A stretch of DNA of 64,000 bases from Methylobacillus methanolivorans. Lineage in GTDB: Bacteria > Pseudomonadota > Gammaproteobacteria > Burkholderiales > Methylophilaceae. The DNA is taken from contig NZ_JAJAVF010000004.1 in NCBI RefSeq assembly GCF_020531845.1, positions 1 to 64,000 of the forward strand. Direction: 5' to 3'. Below are positions 1-9,183 of this stretch, in pieces; positions within the stretch are counted from its first letter, which is position 1, and the number at the start of each line of letters is the position of its first letter. The translations under genes and the position numbers were made by a program. The notes below the pieces were generated by a model. It had not been told where the DNA came from. It saw nothing but the letters and a program-made list of their open reading frames with translations, and ran no database searches.

Positions 1-40
1 CTTTCTAACTAACTTCGCTTCACATCACCTCGTTCAGCGA

Positions 41-75
41 GCCGCGCATTTTACAGACCTTTTCGATCCAGTCAA
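41..75 (-). promoter_or_regulatory. Sigma70 promoter, proximal of three tandem copies
   Basis: Read on the minus strand there is a -35 hexamer TTGACT (75-70), a 16-bp spacer and a -10 hexamer TAAAAT (53-48), followed by a GC-rich discriminator GCGCGGC. It points toward base 1, where no coding sequence follows inside the window. The two copies upstream share sequence and spacing. Strong hexamers, repetition and a GC-rich discriminator typical of stringently controlled promoters make an rRNA operon beyond the left edge the best guess; the rRNA itself is not visible. Confidence 0.75.
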
Positions 76-132
76 GCAGTTTTTTTAACTTCATTCAAAA
101 CTTGCTTAACAGCGCTTCGCTTTCTCAGCGAA

Positions 133-167
133 GCCGCGCATTTTACAGACCTTTTTAAATCGGTCAA
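133..167 (-). promoter_or_regulatory. Sigma70 promoter, middle of three tandem copies
   Basis: The minus strand shows TTGACC (167-162), a 16-bp spacer and TAAAAT (145-140), then the same GCGCGGC discriminator as the proximal copy. The -10 lies 92 bp upstream of the proximal -10. Just downstream, at 134-114, the transcript would fold a perfect 8-bp hairpin (GCTTCGCT/AGCGAAGC with a 5-nt loop). Copies 1 and 2 also share GGTCTG before the -10, so they look like products of a duplication. Confidence 0.75.
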
Positions 168-218
168 GGAGAATTTTCATTTCTTTAAACTCTCCTGCGA
201 GCCCCGCCGTTCAAGCGA

Positions 219-253
219 GGTGCGCATTTTACTCACGCCAATTTCCTGGTCAA
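219..253 (-). promoter_or_regulatory. Sigma70 promoter, distal of three tandem copies
   Basis: The minus strand shows TTGACC (253-248), a 16-bp spacer and TAAAAT (231-226), followed by GCGCACC. The -10 lies 86 bp upstream of the middle copy. It sits about 50 bp beyond the tyrS stop codon on the same strand, and I see no terminator between tyrS and this promoter. Apart from the three promoters, bases 1-306 hold nothing I can call. Confidence 0.7.
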
Positions 254-306
254 GCCCTTTTTACGACCGTTACAAAATAATTACAATTGGGACTATTGCA
301 GCTGCA

Positions 307-1506
307 TTACTTACTAATAGTAATACGTGCAAATTTGCGCTTCCCCACTTGAGCGACCACCACGGCATCCACAGGTAACTGAAGGTTACGATCCGTAACT
401 TTCTCGCTATCCAACTTCACTCCACCCTGCTCTATCATGCGAAAGGCTTCGGAGGTGCTAGCAACCAAGCCCGCTTGCTTCAATAAGGGACCAATGGCGA
501 TTGCAGCCTCTTGGATAGTCACACTCACTTCTGGCACATCTTCAGGAATTCCACCTTTTGAACGCAACTCAAAATCGGCAAGTGCATCAACAGCAGCTTG
601 CTTACTATGGAATCGTGCGACGATTTCCTGCGCAAAGCGCACCTTAATATTGCGCGGGTTCTCACCTGCTGCCACAGAGGCGCGCCACTGCTCAATAGTG
701 GCCATTGACTCAAATGACAACAAGGTAATATACCGCCACATCAATTCGTCAGACACTGACATGAGCTTACTAAATATAGTATTGGCTGGTTCAGCAATAC
801 CTATATAGTTACCCAAAGATTTGGACATCTTATTAACGCCGTCCAAGCCCTCAAGCAATGGAACAGTGAGAACAGACTGTGGGGCCTGACCAAAATGCTT
901 CTGCAATTCACGACCCATTAATAAGTTAAAGCGCTGGTCAGTACCGCCAAGCTCAATATCCGCCCTCAAGGCTACAGAGTCATACCCCTGCAATAAAGGA
1001 TAGAGGAACTCATGAATGGCAATTGGCTGGTTGCTCTTGTAACGCTTTTCAAAGTCATCACGCTCCAACATCCGTGCCACGGTGTGTGTTGCTGCCAACT
1101 TAAGCATGCCCGCGGCACCAAGCTCATTGATCCAACTTGAGTTGAACACCACCTCAGTCTGCTCAGGCTTGAGTATCTTGAAAACTTGCTCTTGGTAGGT
1201 TTGCGCATTGAGCTGCACCTGTTCAGCACTTAATGGCGGGCGGGTAGCACTCTTACCAGTAGGGTCTCCTATCATCCCGGTGAAATCACCAATCAAGAAA
1301 AGTACCTGATGACCAAGATCCTGAAACTGACGCAATTTATTGATCAATACCGCATGCCCCAAATGCAAATCAGGAGCAGTCGGGTCGAAGCCTGCCTTTA
1401 CCTTTAATGGTCGCCCAGACTTCAGCTTCTCAATCAACTCCTGCTCGCCAATCAGGTCATCAATACCACGCTTTATCAGCGCCCAGTCATCGTTCAAATT
1501 CGCCAT
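307..1506 (-). CDS. tyrS: Tyrosyl-tRNA synthetase
   Basis: Charges tRNA-Tyr with tyrosine in the cytoplasm. The 399-residue protein has the class I signature HLGH at residues 48-51 and KMSKS at 226-230, a tyrosine-pocket stretch around 160-190 (ending [10 protein letters not shown]), and an S4-like RNA-binding domain in the last 60 residues ([14 protein letters not shown]). Its length fits the TyrZ-like branch of bacterial TyrRS. It is divergent from the M23 peptidase gene (107 bp between starts) and is followed on the same strand by the tandem promoters at the left edge. Identification is secure; the family branch is judged by eye. Confidence 0.97.
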   Translation of the reverse strand: MANLNDDWALIKRGIDDLIGEQELIEKLKSGRPLKVKAGFDPTAPDLHLGHAVLINKLRQFQDLGHQVLFLIGDFTGMIGDPTGKSATRPPLSAEQVQLNAQTYQEQVFKILKPEQTEVVFNSSWINELGAAGMLKLAATHTVARMLERDDFEKRYKSNQPIAIHEFLYPLLQGYDSVALRADIELGGTDQRFNLLMGRELQKHFGQAPQSVLTVPLLEGLDGVNKMSKSLGNYIGIAEPANTIFSKLMSVSDELMWRYITLLSFESMATIEQWRASVAAGENPRNIKVRFAQEIVARFHSKQAAVDALADFELRSKGGIPEDVPEVSVTIQEAAIAIGPLLKQAGLVASTSEAFRMIEQGGVKLDSEKVTDRNLQLPVDAVVVAQVGKRKFARITISK

Positions 1507-1613
1507 ATCTGATAATTATCCGTATCTTAGGATGCTTTTTTGCCTTCACCATGCAGAATTTTTCTGTTAGCATGCCTCATCGTTGATTTGTAACAGTAAT
1601 GAGGTAGTGACCA

Positions 1614-2960
1614 GTGCAGCAAACTGAGCAGAGCCAAAAGGAAGTTATTTTAACGCAAAACCCAGCATTAAAAGAACGCAAGCTACGCCTGCGTTGGTTG
1701 CTCGCCATTTCCAGCCTGCCACTCTTCGGTATCATTACTGCTTTTGGTATTGCGCCACAAACCTCTACGCAGGATATTGCGATTTCCACCATTATTGAGG
1801 ATATTGCACTCCCTGAGATTTCTACCCCGCTAGTTTCAGAAAATCTCGAAAGCGAAAACTATTGGCAAGCAGATCAAGTCCGCCGCGATGACACCTTATC
1901 CAGCCTGATGGCCCGGTTGAATGTACAGAATAACGAGGCCCTGGAATTTTTACGCAGAAACGCCGAAGCGAGCGCACTCGCTTCCCAACTGCGGCCAGGA
2001 CGTGCCATTCAAGCCCAAGTCAACGGCAATGGCGAGTTGCTCAAACTGCAATACCAACTCAGCCCAACTTCTACTCTTACCGTAGAGCGCACCGATTCCG
2101 GTTACCAGGCCAAGACTGGTGAGCCGACCTTTGAAATTCATAATGTACTGAAAACAGCTGAAATTCGTAGTTCACTATTTGCAGCTACCGATGCGGCAGA
2201 CATTCCAGATTCAATCGCCATCCAGATGGCAGAGATTTTCTCTTCCGATATCGACTTCCATAGCGACTTGCGCAAAGGCGATCGCTTTGTCGTCATTTAC
2301 GAAGCGAAATACAATAACGGCAACTTGGTGAACACCGGCCAAGTTCTAGCTGCTGAATTCACCAATCAAGGCAAGACCTATAAAGCGATTATGTATCGCA
2401 ATCCCGAAGGTAAAGTCGCGTACTACACACCCGAAGGCAAAAGCTTGCATAAATCTTTCCTGCGCTCCCCACTGGAGTTCACGCGTATCAGTTCCGGCTT
2501 CACCATGGGTCGCTTCCATCCGATTCTACAGAAAATGCGCGCTCATAAAGGCGTTGACCTTGCAGCCCCTATCGGCACACGCATTAAGGCACCTGCAGAC
2601 GGTGTTGTGCAGTTTGTTGGCGTTAAAGGTGGTTACGGCAACGTGATTTACTTGCAACATAGCAATGGCGTCACCACTGTCTATGGTCACCTTTCCCGCT
2701 TTGCACCTGGCTTGCGCAATGGCATGAAAGTGTCCCAAGGCGACATCATTGGTAATGTTGGCATGACAGGCATGGCAACCGGGCCACATCTGCACTATGA
2801 ATTCCTGCTCAATGGCATCCACAGGGATCCTCTGAAGGTAGCACTGCCTGCGGCCCAGCCACTCGCACCACAATATCGTGATGCCTTCCTCACTCACAGT
2901 GCCAATTTAAGCGCCCAATTACAATTGCTGAGTGCAAGCAACGTCGCGTCGCTTGACTAG
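1614..2960 (+). CDS. M23 family murein endopeptidase (MepM/YebA-like)
   Basis: Predicted periplasmic, membrane-anchored peptidoglycan DD-endopeptidase acting on peptide cross-links during wall growth. The 448-residue protein has an N-terminal membrane anchor at about 26-49, a LysM/OapA-like region at about 85-135, a linker domain at about 150-290 and a C-terminal LytM/M23 domain. Zinc ligands are visible: H311 and D315 (HKGVD) and H394 in HLHYE (392-394). The start is GTG at 1614 preceded by GAGGT. anmK begins 2 nt after its stop, so the two are probably co-transcribed; pairing a wall hydrolase with a wall-recycling kinase makes sense. Confidence 0.93.
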   Translation: MQQTEQSQKEVILTQNPALKERKLRLRWLLAISSLPLFGIITAFGIAPQTSTQDIAISTIIEDIALPEISTPLVSENLESENYWQADQVRRDDTLSSLMARLNVQNNEALEFLRRNAEASALASQLRPGRAIQAQVNGNGELLKLQYQLSPTSTLTVERTDSGYQAKTGEPTFEIHNVLKTAEIRSSLFAATDAADIPDSIAIQMAEIFSSDIDFHSDLRKGDRFVVIYEAKYNNGNLVNTGQVLAAEFTNQGKTYKAIMYRNPEGKVAYYTPEGKSLHKSFLRSPLEFTRISSGFTMGRFHPILQKMRAHKGVDLAAPIGTRIKAPADGVVQFVGVKGGYGNVIYLQHSNGVTTVYGHLSRFAPGLRNGMKVSQGDIIGNVGMTGMATGPHLHYEFLLNGIHRDPLKVALPAAQPLAPQYRDAFLTHSANLSAQLQLLSASNVASLD

Positions 2961-2962
2961 TA

Positions 2963-4069
2963 GTGCAGGCTAAGCTTTTTATTGGCCTGATGTCAGGCAC
3001 CAGCCTGGATGGTGCCGACAGCGTCATTGCATCTGTTGATCAACATCACTGCCAAGTCATCGCGCAACAATTCACGCCCTATCCAGCCACGCTAAAACAA
3101 CAATTATTGGTGCTGCACGATGCAGGCCATAATGAACTGGAAACTGCCGCACTGCTAGGCAATCAGCTTGCGCGGTTGTATGCCCAGAACATTGAAACAC
3201 TTTTACAGAATGCCAGGATTGATCGCACGGCTATTTCTGCCATCGGCTGCCACGGGCAGACTATACGTCACCGACCCGAACTCGGTTTTACATTGCAGAT
3301 AGGCAACCCCGCATTATTAGCCGAGCTGACTGGCATCCGAGTCATTGCTGATTTCCGTAGCCGTGACATTGCTGCCGGCGGTCACGGCGCACCTCTGGTT
3401 CCTGCTTTCCATGCCGCTATATTCTCGTCCACCGATAAGCACCGCGTGGTGCTCAATATTGGCGGCATTGCCAACCTGACCAATCTACCGACCAACAGTG
3501 CGGAGATCACTGGCTTTGATACCGGCCCTGGCAATATGTTGATGGATGCATGGATCCACAAACATCAAGGCAAGGATTACGATGCGAATGGGGATTGGGC
3601 TAGCAGTGGCAAATTAATTCCCCAGCTACTACACCAGATGCTTGCGGATCCTTTCTTCTCAATGCCGCCACCGAAGAGTACAGGGCGTGATACCTTCAAT
3701 CTTGCCTGGTTGGAACGACACCTGCACCAGATGCAGGATAAAACGCCACCAGAAGATGTACAGCGCACGCTTTTGGAGCTGACTGCGATGACGATTGCCA
3801 TCGCAGTGACACAGTATTGCGGTAATGTTGATGAGCTGTATGTCTGTGGCGGAGGCGCTTATAATGAAGCCTTGCTGCAACGATTACAGAAACTGCTGCC
3901 ACGGGTAGCCATTGCACTGAGCGATACGCTTGGCCTTAGCGTCAATGCCGTAGAAGCTAGCGCTTTTGCCTGGCTAGCCAGGCAAACCCTGGAGGGCCTG
4001 CCCAGCAACCTGCCTGCTGTCACTGGCGCACGCGGCCCGAGAATACTTGGCGCAGTTTATGCTGCGTAA
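2963..4069 (+). CDS. anmK: Anhydro-N-acetylmuramic acid kinase
   Basis: Phosphorylates and opens 1,6-anhydro-MurNAc released by lytic transglycosylases, yielding MurNAc-6-phosphate for peptidoglycan recycling. The protein has 368 residues, the usual family length, with the N-terminal phosphate-binding signature SGTSLDG at 11-17, GCHGQT and NIGGIANLT in the middle, and a C-terminal glycine-rich GGGAYN motif. The start is GTG at 2963, 2 nt after the upstream peptidase stop, so translation is likely coupled. gltA follows after 30 bp. Confidence 0.96.
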   Translation: MQAKLFIGLMSGTSLDGADSVIASVDQHHCQVIAQQFTPYPATLKQQLLVLHDAGHNELETAALLGNQLARLYAQNIETLLQNARIDRTAISAIGCHGQTIRHRPELGFTLQIGNPALLAELTGIRVIADFRSRDIAAGGHGAPLVPAFHAAIFSSTDKHRVVLNIGGIANLTNLPTNSAEITGFDTGPGNMLMDAWIHKHQGKDYDANGDWASSGKLIPQLLHQMLADPFFSMPPPKSTGRDTFNLAWLERHLHQMQDKTPPEDVQRTLLELTAMTIAIAVTQYCGNVDELYVCGGGAYNEALLQRLQKLLPRVAIALSDTLGLSVNAVEASAFAWLARQTLEGLPSNLPAVTGARGPRILGAVYAA

Positions 4070-4099
4070 TTTGTAACTAATAACCCTCTTGACTCAATA

Positions 4100-5395
4100 A
4101 TGATGAAACCAAGCAAAGTCACTCTTACCTTCGATGACGGTTCTGCACCCATCGAATTGCCCATCCTGCCCGGCAAGCTAGGGCCTAGTGTCATCGACAT
4201 TCGCTCCTTGGGCAAGCATGGCTATTTCACTTACGATCCTGGATTTCTTTCCACTGCTTCTTGTGACTCCAATATTACTTATATTGATGGTGAGCAGGGC
4301 TTGCTGTTTTATCGCGGTTATCCCATTGAGCAACTGGCAGAACACTCCGACTTCATGGAAGTTAGCTATCTGCTGATGCATGGTGAATTACCGAATGCTG
4401 AGCAAAAGACCAAATTTACCAATACCATCACGCGCCATAGCATGGTGCATGACCAGCTCACGCACATTTTCCGCGGTTTCCGCCGCGATGCGCACCCAAT
4501 GGCGGTCATGGTAGGCGTAGTTGGCTCCATGTCGGCTTTTTACCACGAAGCGATTGATGTGAGCGATCCGAAAAATCGCGAATTTGCAGCACATCGTTTG
4601 CTGGCCAAGGTACCGACAATTGCAGCTTGGAGCTACAAGTACAATATTGGCCAGCCGTTCATGTATCCGAAGAACCGCTTTAACTATGCGGAAAACTTCA
4701 TGCACATGATGTTTGCTACCCCATGCGAGGACTATGAGCCTAACCCGGTGCTGGCAAAAGCTTTTGAACGCATTCTGATCTTGCATGCAGACCATGAGCA
4801 GAATGCCTCGACCTCAACCGTGAGGCTCGCAGGTTCCAGTGGTGCTAACCCGTTTGCTTGCGTTGCAGCAGGGATTGCTTCCTTATGGGGTCCCGCACAC
4901 GGTGGTGCTAATGAAGCCACATTGAAAATGCTGGAAGAAATTGGCGATGTCAGCCGCATTGGCGAATATATCAAGCGCGCCAAGGACAAAACTGACTCAT
5001 TCCGGCTGATGGGTTTTGGTCATCGCGTTTATCGCAATATGGACCCACGGGCAGCCATTATGCGCCAGACTTGTCACCAAGTACTGGACGAACTGGGCCT
5101 GCATGACGACCCCATGTTCAAACTGGCACTGGAACTGGAAAAGATCGCACTGGAAGATGAATATTTCGTCAGCCGCCAGTTGTATCCTAATGTCGACTTC
5201 TATTCCGGCATTGTCATGCGCGCGATGGGCATCCCGAACTCTATGTTCACGGCCATCTTCGCCTTGGCGCGCACCGTCGGTTGGGTTGCACAATGGAATG
5301 AGATGATGTCCGACCCCGGCTCAAAGATTGGTCGCCCACGCCAGCTTTACATGGGCCCGGAACGTCGTGACTTTGTACCGATTGATCAGCGTTAA
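4100..5395 (+). CDS. gltA: Citrate synthase, type II
   Basis: Condenses acetyl-CoA and oxaloacetate to citrate. The 431-residue protein has the three catalytic residues in context: H267 (GPAHGGANE), H308 (GFGHRVY) and D366 (NVDFYSG). An N-terminal extension of about 50 residues, as in the hexameric NADH-sensitive Gram-negative enzymes, is present. In obligate methylotrophs with an incomplete TCA cycle citrate synthase mainly feeds 2-oxoglutarate and glutamate synthesis; applying that here depends on the inferred host. It lies 30 bp after anmK and ends at a strong bidirectional terminator. Confidence 0.97.
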   Translation: MMKPSKVTLTFDDGSAPIELPILPGKLGPSVIDIRSLGKHGYFTYDPGFLSTASCDSNITYIDGEQGLLFYRGYPIEQLAEHSDFMEVSYLLMHGELPNAEQKTKFTNTITRHSMVHDQLTHIFRGFRRDAHPMAVMVGVVGSMSAFYHEAIDVSDPKNREFAAHRLLAKVPTIAAWSYKYNIGQPFMYPKNRFNYAENFMHMMFATPCEDYEPNPVLAKAFERILILHADHEQNASTSTVRLAGSSGANPFACVAAGIASLWGPAHGGANEATLKMLEEIGDVSRIGEYIKRAKDKTDSFRLMGFGHRVYRNMDPRAAIMRQTCHQVLDELGLHDDPMFKLALELEKIALEDEYFVSRQLYPNVDFYSGIVMRAMGIPNSMFTAIFALARTVGWVAQWNEMMSDPGSKIGRPRQLYMGPERRDFVPIDQR

Positions 5396-5419
5396 GAAGT
5401 TAACGCGATGATGCAAAAG

Positions 5420-5445
5420 AAAAAGGGGCCTACGGCCCCTTTTTT
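5420..5445. terminator. Bidirectional rho-independent terminator between gltA and erpA
   Basis: Perfect stem GGGGCC/GGCCCC with a TAC loop, flanked by five A residues on the left and six T residues on the right. It can therefore stop both gltA (+) and erpA (-), which converge here. Confidence 0.9.
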
Positions 5446-5466
5446 AATTCACGTGCTAGCTTGCCA

Positions 5467-5820
5467 TTAGGCAGAAAACGATGATCCACACCCACAAGTC
5501 GTCGTTGCATTAGGATTACGAATCACGAACTGGGAACCCTGCAGGCTATCCTGATAATCAATCTCAGCACCTACCAAGTATTGCAGGCTCATGGGGTCGA
5601 TCAACAATGTGACACCATCCTTGTCAACGGTCGTATCATCGTCGTTAACGATTTCCTCAAAAGTAAAGCCGTACTGGAAGCCAGAACAACCACCGCCGCT
5701 CACAAATACGCGCAACTTAAGATCCGGCGACCCTTCTTCATCAATCAACTCTTTTACCTTGCGTGCCGCATTGTCGGTAAAGACTAATGGGCTTGGGATT
5801 TCTTCTGTAACAGCATTCAT
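5467..5820 (-). CDS. erpA: Iron-sulfur cluster insertion protein, A-type carrier
   Basis: A-type carrier that delivers Fe-S clusters to apo-proteins. The 117-residue protein has the three conserved cysteines C45 (GGGCSGF), C109 and C111 (CGCGSSF near the C-terminus). It resembles ErpA rather than IscA or SufA by its N-terminus and by lying outside an isc or suf cluster. It is the last gene of a minus-strand group with the bactofilin and the DUF6776-type gene, followed by a terminator shared with gltA. Confidence 0.93.
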   Translation of the reverse strand: MNAVTEEIPSPLVFTDNAARKVKELIDEEGSPDLKLRVFVSGGGCSGFQYGFTFEEIVNDDDTTVDKDGVTLLIDPMSLQYLVGAEIDYQDSLQGSQFVIRNPNATTTCGCGSSFSA

Positions 5821-5875
5821 GATAGGTAACTCCTTAAACTAATTGAATTCATTATCCTGCGCGCGGCTCGCGCGG

Positions 5876-6280
5876 TCAATCTTTGCCCTCGGGCACAATA
5901 GGGCTTTCTGCTTTGGCAGCATCCCCCAAATAAACCAGCTTGCCCTCAATAATGGCACCGGTGTGGATTTCCAGAGATTTGTAATACACATCCCCGCTAA
6001 TTCTGGATTTCGCGAGCAACTCCAGATAATGGCTTGAGCGTACCGGCCCTTGCACTTCACCATTCAATACTATGCGAGCCACAGTCACAGCGCCTTCTAT
6101 GCGTCCTTGCTCACTTAATACCAGCGTACTGGGAGTACCAGAAGACTCACTCACATCTCCCTTGATTTGACCATCCACACGCAAGCCGCCATTGAATGTA
6201 ATATTGCCCTCAATGCGTGTATCGGTACTGATCAAGGTATCGATGCGGCTTTGTGGTTTATTCTTGCTCTTGAAGAACAT
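5876..6280 (-). CDS. Bactofilin (polymer-forming cytoskeletal protein)
   Basis: The 134-residue protein has the bactofilin (DUF583) beta-helical pattern of repeated hydrophobic and glycine positions (IEGNITFNGGLRVDGQIKGD, later RISGDVYYKSLEIHTGAIIEGKL). Members polymerise without nucleotide and scaffold envelope enzymes, often wall hydrolases. The N-terminus is short and polar and there is no signal peptide. The start lies 36 bp after the upstream membrane-protein gene and erpA follows 55 bp later. A link to the nearby M23 peptidase is possible but only inferred. Confidence 0.9.
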   Translation of the reverse strand: MFFKSKNKPQSRIDTLISTDTRIEGNITFNGGLRVDGQIKGDVSESSGTPSTLVLSEQGRIEGAVTVARIVLNGEVQGPVRSSHYLELLAKSRISGDVYYKSLEIHTGAIIEGKLVYLGDAAKAESPIVPEGKD

Positions 6281-6316
6281 GCGTCTACCTTTTTCCAGAA
6301 GTGATGCATATCAGCC

Positions 6317-7021
6317 TCATCCAGGTAATTCTACCTTCTGGCTAATATTGGGCTGTGTCGCCCCGGTTTCAAGAAAGCTGAGTTCAACCTCTTCAGCCGT
6401 GATGTTGTCTGGCAAGGCGAAGCTGCCATCCATGCGTTGGTAATAACGGAAATTTACTTTTGCCTGGTTGCTATTGGCAGGCTGTAATATCAGCGGAAGC
6501 TTGACCACTTGCCCTTGCTGGTTATGGCCCTGCACGATAAAACTTAAATTACCCTGCACCGGCTTGCTGGAATTGCCTTGCTGGGATAGCACCAAGTGAT
6601 ATTGGTAATGCCCGGGCTCCTTGGCCTTCTCGACGAACAAGCGAGTCAATTTCACCGACTTAGCAACAGCATCACCATTTTGCATGCTTTTATAAAACGC
6701 TAAGTCTTCCTTGAGTTTGATTAATTCATCTTGTACCTGCTCGAAATCATTTGCCAGCTTGTCCTGAGCTGCCCGTTGTACCTGCAATTGCCGCTCCGCC
6801 ATGACAGCACGACTTATCAGCTCCTGCTTGCTCGGCTCGTTTGCATCCACCATGCCTAGGGTACCAGTGACACTCAAGCGCCAATAAGCCAGCAGATAAC
6901 CCACGATGACGAGCCCCACGATCATGATCCAGCGCCAATACCAGGCACGGTGAGACTTGATGGCTACCGGCTTAGTTGGCTTATGAAAATGACGCTTAAC
7001 GCGGCGTGAAAGTCGCTTCAT
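6317..7021 (-). CDS. Membrane-anchored coiled-coil protein (DUF6776-like)
   Basis: 234 residues: a very basic N-terminus (about 29 residues rich in R, K and H), one membrane segment at about 30-47, a predicted coiled coil at about 65-110 (heptads such as QVQDELIKLKEDLAFYK), and a C-terminal beta-rich domain likely in the periplasm. No catalytic motif is visible. The same type of gene sits upstream of the bactofilin gene in other betaproteobacteria, so a role in a bactofilin-linked envelope structure is plausible but unproven. Confidence 0.7.
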   Translation of the reverse strand: MKRLSRRVKRHFHKPTKPVAIKSHRAWYWRWIMIVGLVIVGYLLAYWRLSVTGTLGMVDANEPSKQELISRAVMAERQLQVQRAAQDKLANDFEQVQDELIKLKEDLAFYKSMQNGDAVAKSVKLTRLFVEKAKEPGHYQYHLVLSQQGNSSKPVQGNLSFIVQGHNQQGQVVKLPLILQPANSNQAKVNFRYYQRMDGSFALPDNITAEEVELSFLETGATQPNISQKVELPG

Positions 7022-7028
7022 CTAACGC

Positions 7029-8081
7029 TCAAGGTAGCAACGGCACAATATTCAACCCGGCCTGCTCATCCAGATCAAACATGATATTCATGTTCTGCAC
7101 TGCCTGCCCTGCGGCTCCCTTCACCAAGTTATCCTGCACTACGATAATCGTGAGATAACCGCTATCTGCTTGGGGATAGAGCGCTAAACGCAATTGATTA
7201 GCCCCACGCACTGATCGCGTCTCAGGCAAGCTACCTGGAGGCAATACATCGACAAACGCCTCTCCCTGATAACGCGCTTCATACAACGCCTGAATATCAG
7301 TGTTCAAACCCGATGCCGAAAGTTTGACATACATAGTGGACAACATACCGCGGATCATCGGGATTAAATGCGGCACAAAAATAAACTGCACCTGCGCACC
7401 TGCAAGTTGCTGCAGCTGCGCATGAATTTCAGGATGATGCCGGTGTCCCGCAACACCATAAGCCTTCATATTATCGCTGGACTCTGCAAACAAGGTGGCA
7501 ACTTCTGCCTTTCTACCTGCGCCAGATACGCCAGACTTGGAATCGGAGATGATAGGGACGGATAGATCGATCAACCCTTGCTCCAATAGAGGAGCCAGCC
7601 CCAGCAATACGGTGGTCGGGTAGCATCCTGGATTGCCAATTACTTGTGCAGCGCGCACTTTGTCACGATATAGCTCAGGAATACCATAGGCGGCATCTGC
7701 CAAAAGCTCCGGGCAACTATGGGACAGCTTATACCATTGCTCAAATACTGCCGTATCCTGCAAGCGGAAGTCCGCAGCCAAATCAATGACTTTTACTCCC
7801 GCAGCCACTAGTGCCTTGGCCTGACTCATAGCAACACCATGCGGTGTCGCGAAAAACACAACGTCACACAAAGTCAGATCAGCTTGTGCCGGATCAGTAA
7901 ACGCAAGATTCACACGCCCACGTAAGCTGGGGAACATATCCGCCACTGGCAGGCCCGCTTCGCCGCGTGAAGTAATCACACTCAACTCTACATCCGGATG
8001 TAGGGCCAAGAGTCGCAACAACTCGACACCGGTATATCCAGTACCGCCAACAATGCCAACCTTTATCTTTTTGCTTTGCAT
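7029..8081 (-). CDS. argC: N-acetyl-gamma-glutamyl-phosphate reductase
   Basis: NADPH-dependent reduction of N-acetylglutamyl-phosphate, third step of arginine synthesis. The nucleotide-binding motif GGTGYTG lies near the N-terminus and the catalytic cysteine is in GNPGCYPT (about residue 153). Length (350) matches the long type of ArgC. I prefer the ATG at 8081; a GTG directly upstream (8084) is the alternative, and GGAAGG lies about 12 nt before the ATG. It follows rpsI on the same strand, separated by that operon's terminator, and precedes the DUF6776-type gene by 7 bp. Confidence 0.96.
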   Translation of the reverse strand: MQSKKIKVGIVGGTGYTGVELLRLLALHPDVELSVITSRGEAGLPVADMFPSLRGRVNLAFTDPAQADLTLCDVVFFATPHGVAMSQAKALVAAGVKVIDLAADFRLQDTAVFEQWYKLSHSCPELLADAAYGIPELYRDKVRAAQVIGNPGCYPTTVLLGLAPLLEQGLIDLSVPIISDSKSGVSGAGRKAEVATLFAESSDNMKAYGVAGHRHHPEIHAQLQQLAGAQVQFIFVPHLIPMIRGMLSTMYVKLSASGLNTDIQALYEARYQGEAFVDVLPPGSLPETRSVRGANQLRLALYPQADSGYLTIIVVQDNLVKGAAGQAVQNMNIMFDLDEQAGLNIVPLLP

Positions 8082-8171
8082 CACTTGAACTTACCTTCCG
8101 CATGCCCCATGGCATATCCACAGGAAATCTATAGTAACAAAACCCCAAGACATTTTGAAAACAGCCAAAAC

Positions 8172-8200
8172 AAAAAAGCCGCAACAAGTGCGGCTTTTTT
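8172..8200 (-). terminator. Rho-independent terminator of rplM-rpsI
   Basis: Stem AAAAAAGCCGCA/TGCGGCTTTTTT around a 5-nt loop, 20 bp beyond the rpsI stop. Runs of A and T on either side would allow function in both directions, but the useful one is minus. Confidence 0.88.
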
Positions 8201-8219
8201 GATGATACGGCAGTAAAGC

Positions 8220-8612
8220 TTAGCGCTTGGAGAACTGCTTACGACGACGCGCTTTACGCAGGCCGACTTTCTTACGTTCAACTTCACGTGCATCACGAGT
8301 GACGAAACCTGCCTTGGACAGGGCGCTCTTCAGAGCAGCATCGTAATCGATCAGTGCACGGGTGATACCGTGACGCACTGCACCAGCTTGACCGGACTCG
8401 CCACCACCAGTGACGTTCACCAGAATGTCGAAGCTCGCTTCGTTTTCTGTCAAAGCCAATGGTTGACGCAGGATCATGCGTGATGTCACGCGGGAGAAAT
8501 ACTCGTCAGCAGGCTTGTCGTTAACAACGATGTTACCGCTACCGGACTTCAGGAATACACGAGCTACCGAACTCTTGCGGCGGCCAGTACCGTAGTTATA
8601 TTTACCAATCAT
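8220..8612 (-). CDS. rpsI: 30S ribosomal protein S9
   Basis: Small-subunit ribosomal protein whose C-terminal tail reaches the P-site tRNA. The 130-residue protein has the family start ([13 protein letters not shown]), the glycine-rich [15 protein letters not shown] loop and the conserved basic tail ending [11 protein letters not shown], with the terminal SKR intact. It lies 12 bp after rplM, the usual two-gene operon, and is followed by a strong terminator. Confidence 0.98.
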   Translation of the reverse strand: MIGKYNYGTGRRKSSVARVFLKSGSGNIVVNDKPADEYFSRVTSRMILRQPLALTENEASFDILVNVTGGGESGQAGAVRHGITRALIDYDAALKSALSKAGFVTRDAREVERKKVGLRKARRRKQFSKR

Positions 8613-8624
8613 CGCTGCTTATCC

Positions 8625-9065
8625 TTACGCTTGACTTTGGAGTACCAATGGTTGCGGCTGTTGTGCAGCATGGTCATGCTTCTCGCCAGCGTAGACCTTG
8701 AGCTTGCGGAACATCGCATAACCCAATGGACCCTTAGGCAGCATACCCTTGACAGCTTTTTCCAGGGCACGGCCTGGGAAACGCTCTTGCATCTTGCCAA
8801 AAGTGGTTGTGGAAATACCGCCTGGGTAACCACTGTGGCGGTGGTACTTCTTGTCCAGCGCCTTGTTGCCAGTTACCTTGATCTTGTCGGCATTGATCAC
8901 AACAATATAATCGCCCGTATCTACGTGCGGTGTGTAAATAGTCTTGTGCTTACCACGCAGGCGGTGCGCAATTTCACTCGCCAAACGGCCCAGCACCAAA
9001 TCCGTAGCATCAACTACGAACCAGTCGCGCTTTACTTCATGCGCTTTTGCAGAAAAGGTCTTCAT
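8625..9065 (-). CDS. rplM: 50S ribosomal protein L13
   Basis: Early-assembly large-subunit protein. It begins [15 protein letters not shown], the standard L13 start, so I use the ATG at 9065; an in-frame TTG at 9077 would add four residues that the family lacks. The motif [12 protein letters not shown] and the glycine-rich HSGYPGG are present. The protein is 146 residues, slightly longer than the usual 142 because of a C-terminal Q/P-rich tail ([14 protein letters not shown]). It is the first gene of the rplM-rpsI operon, with a strong promoter about 40-70 bp upstream. Confidence 0.97.
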   Translation of the reverse strand: MKTFSAKAHEVKRDWFVVDATDLVLGRLASEIAHRLRGKHKTIYTPHVDTGDYIVVINADKIKVTGNKALDKKYHRHSGYPGGISTTTFGKMQERFPGRALEKAVKGMLPKGPLGYAMFRKLKVYAGEKHDHAAQQPQPLVLQSQA

Positions 9066-9103
9066 CGGACAAACCAATATTCGCTGAAAAAATTAAGAGG
9101 CGG

Positions 9104-9133
9104 ATTGTAAGTCAAGGCTTCACGCTTTGTCAA
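9104..9133 (-). promoter_or_regulatory. Sigma70 promoter of rplM-rpsI
   Basis: On the minus strand a consensus TTGACA (9133-9128) is followed after 18 bp by TACAAT (9109-9104), and the L13 start codon lies 38 bp further on. The -35 is perfect and the -10 has one mismatch, as expected for a ribosomal-protein operon. Confidence 0.7.
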
Positions 9134-9183
9134 ACATTTATGAGCTAGATTTTTCAATCTGCATAGATACTTAAAATGCATGC

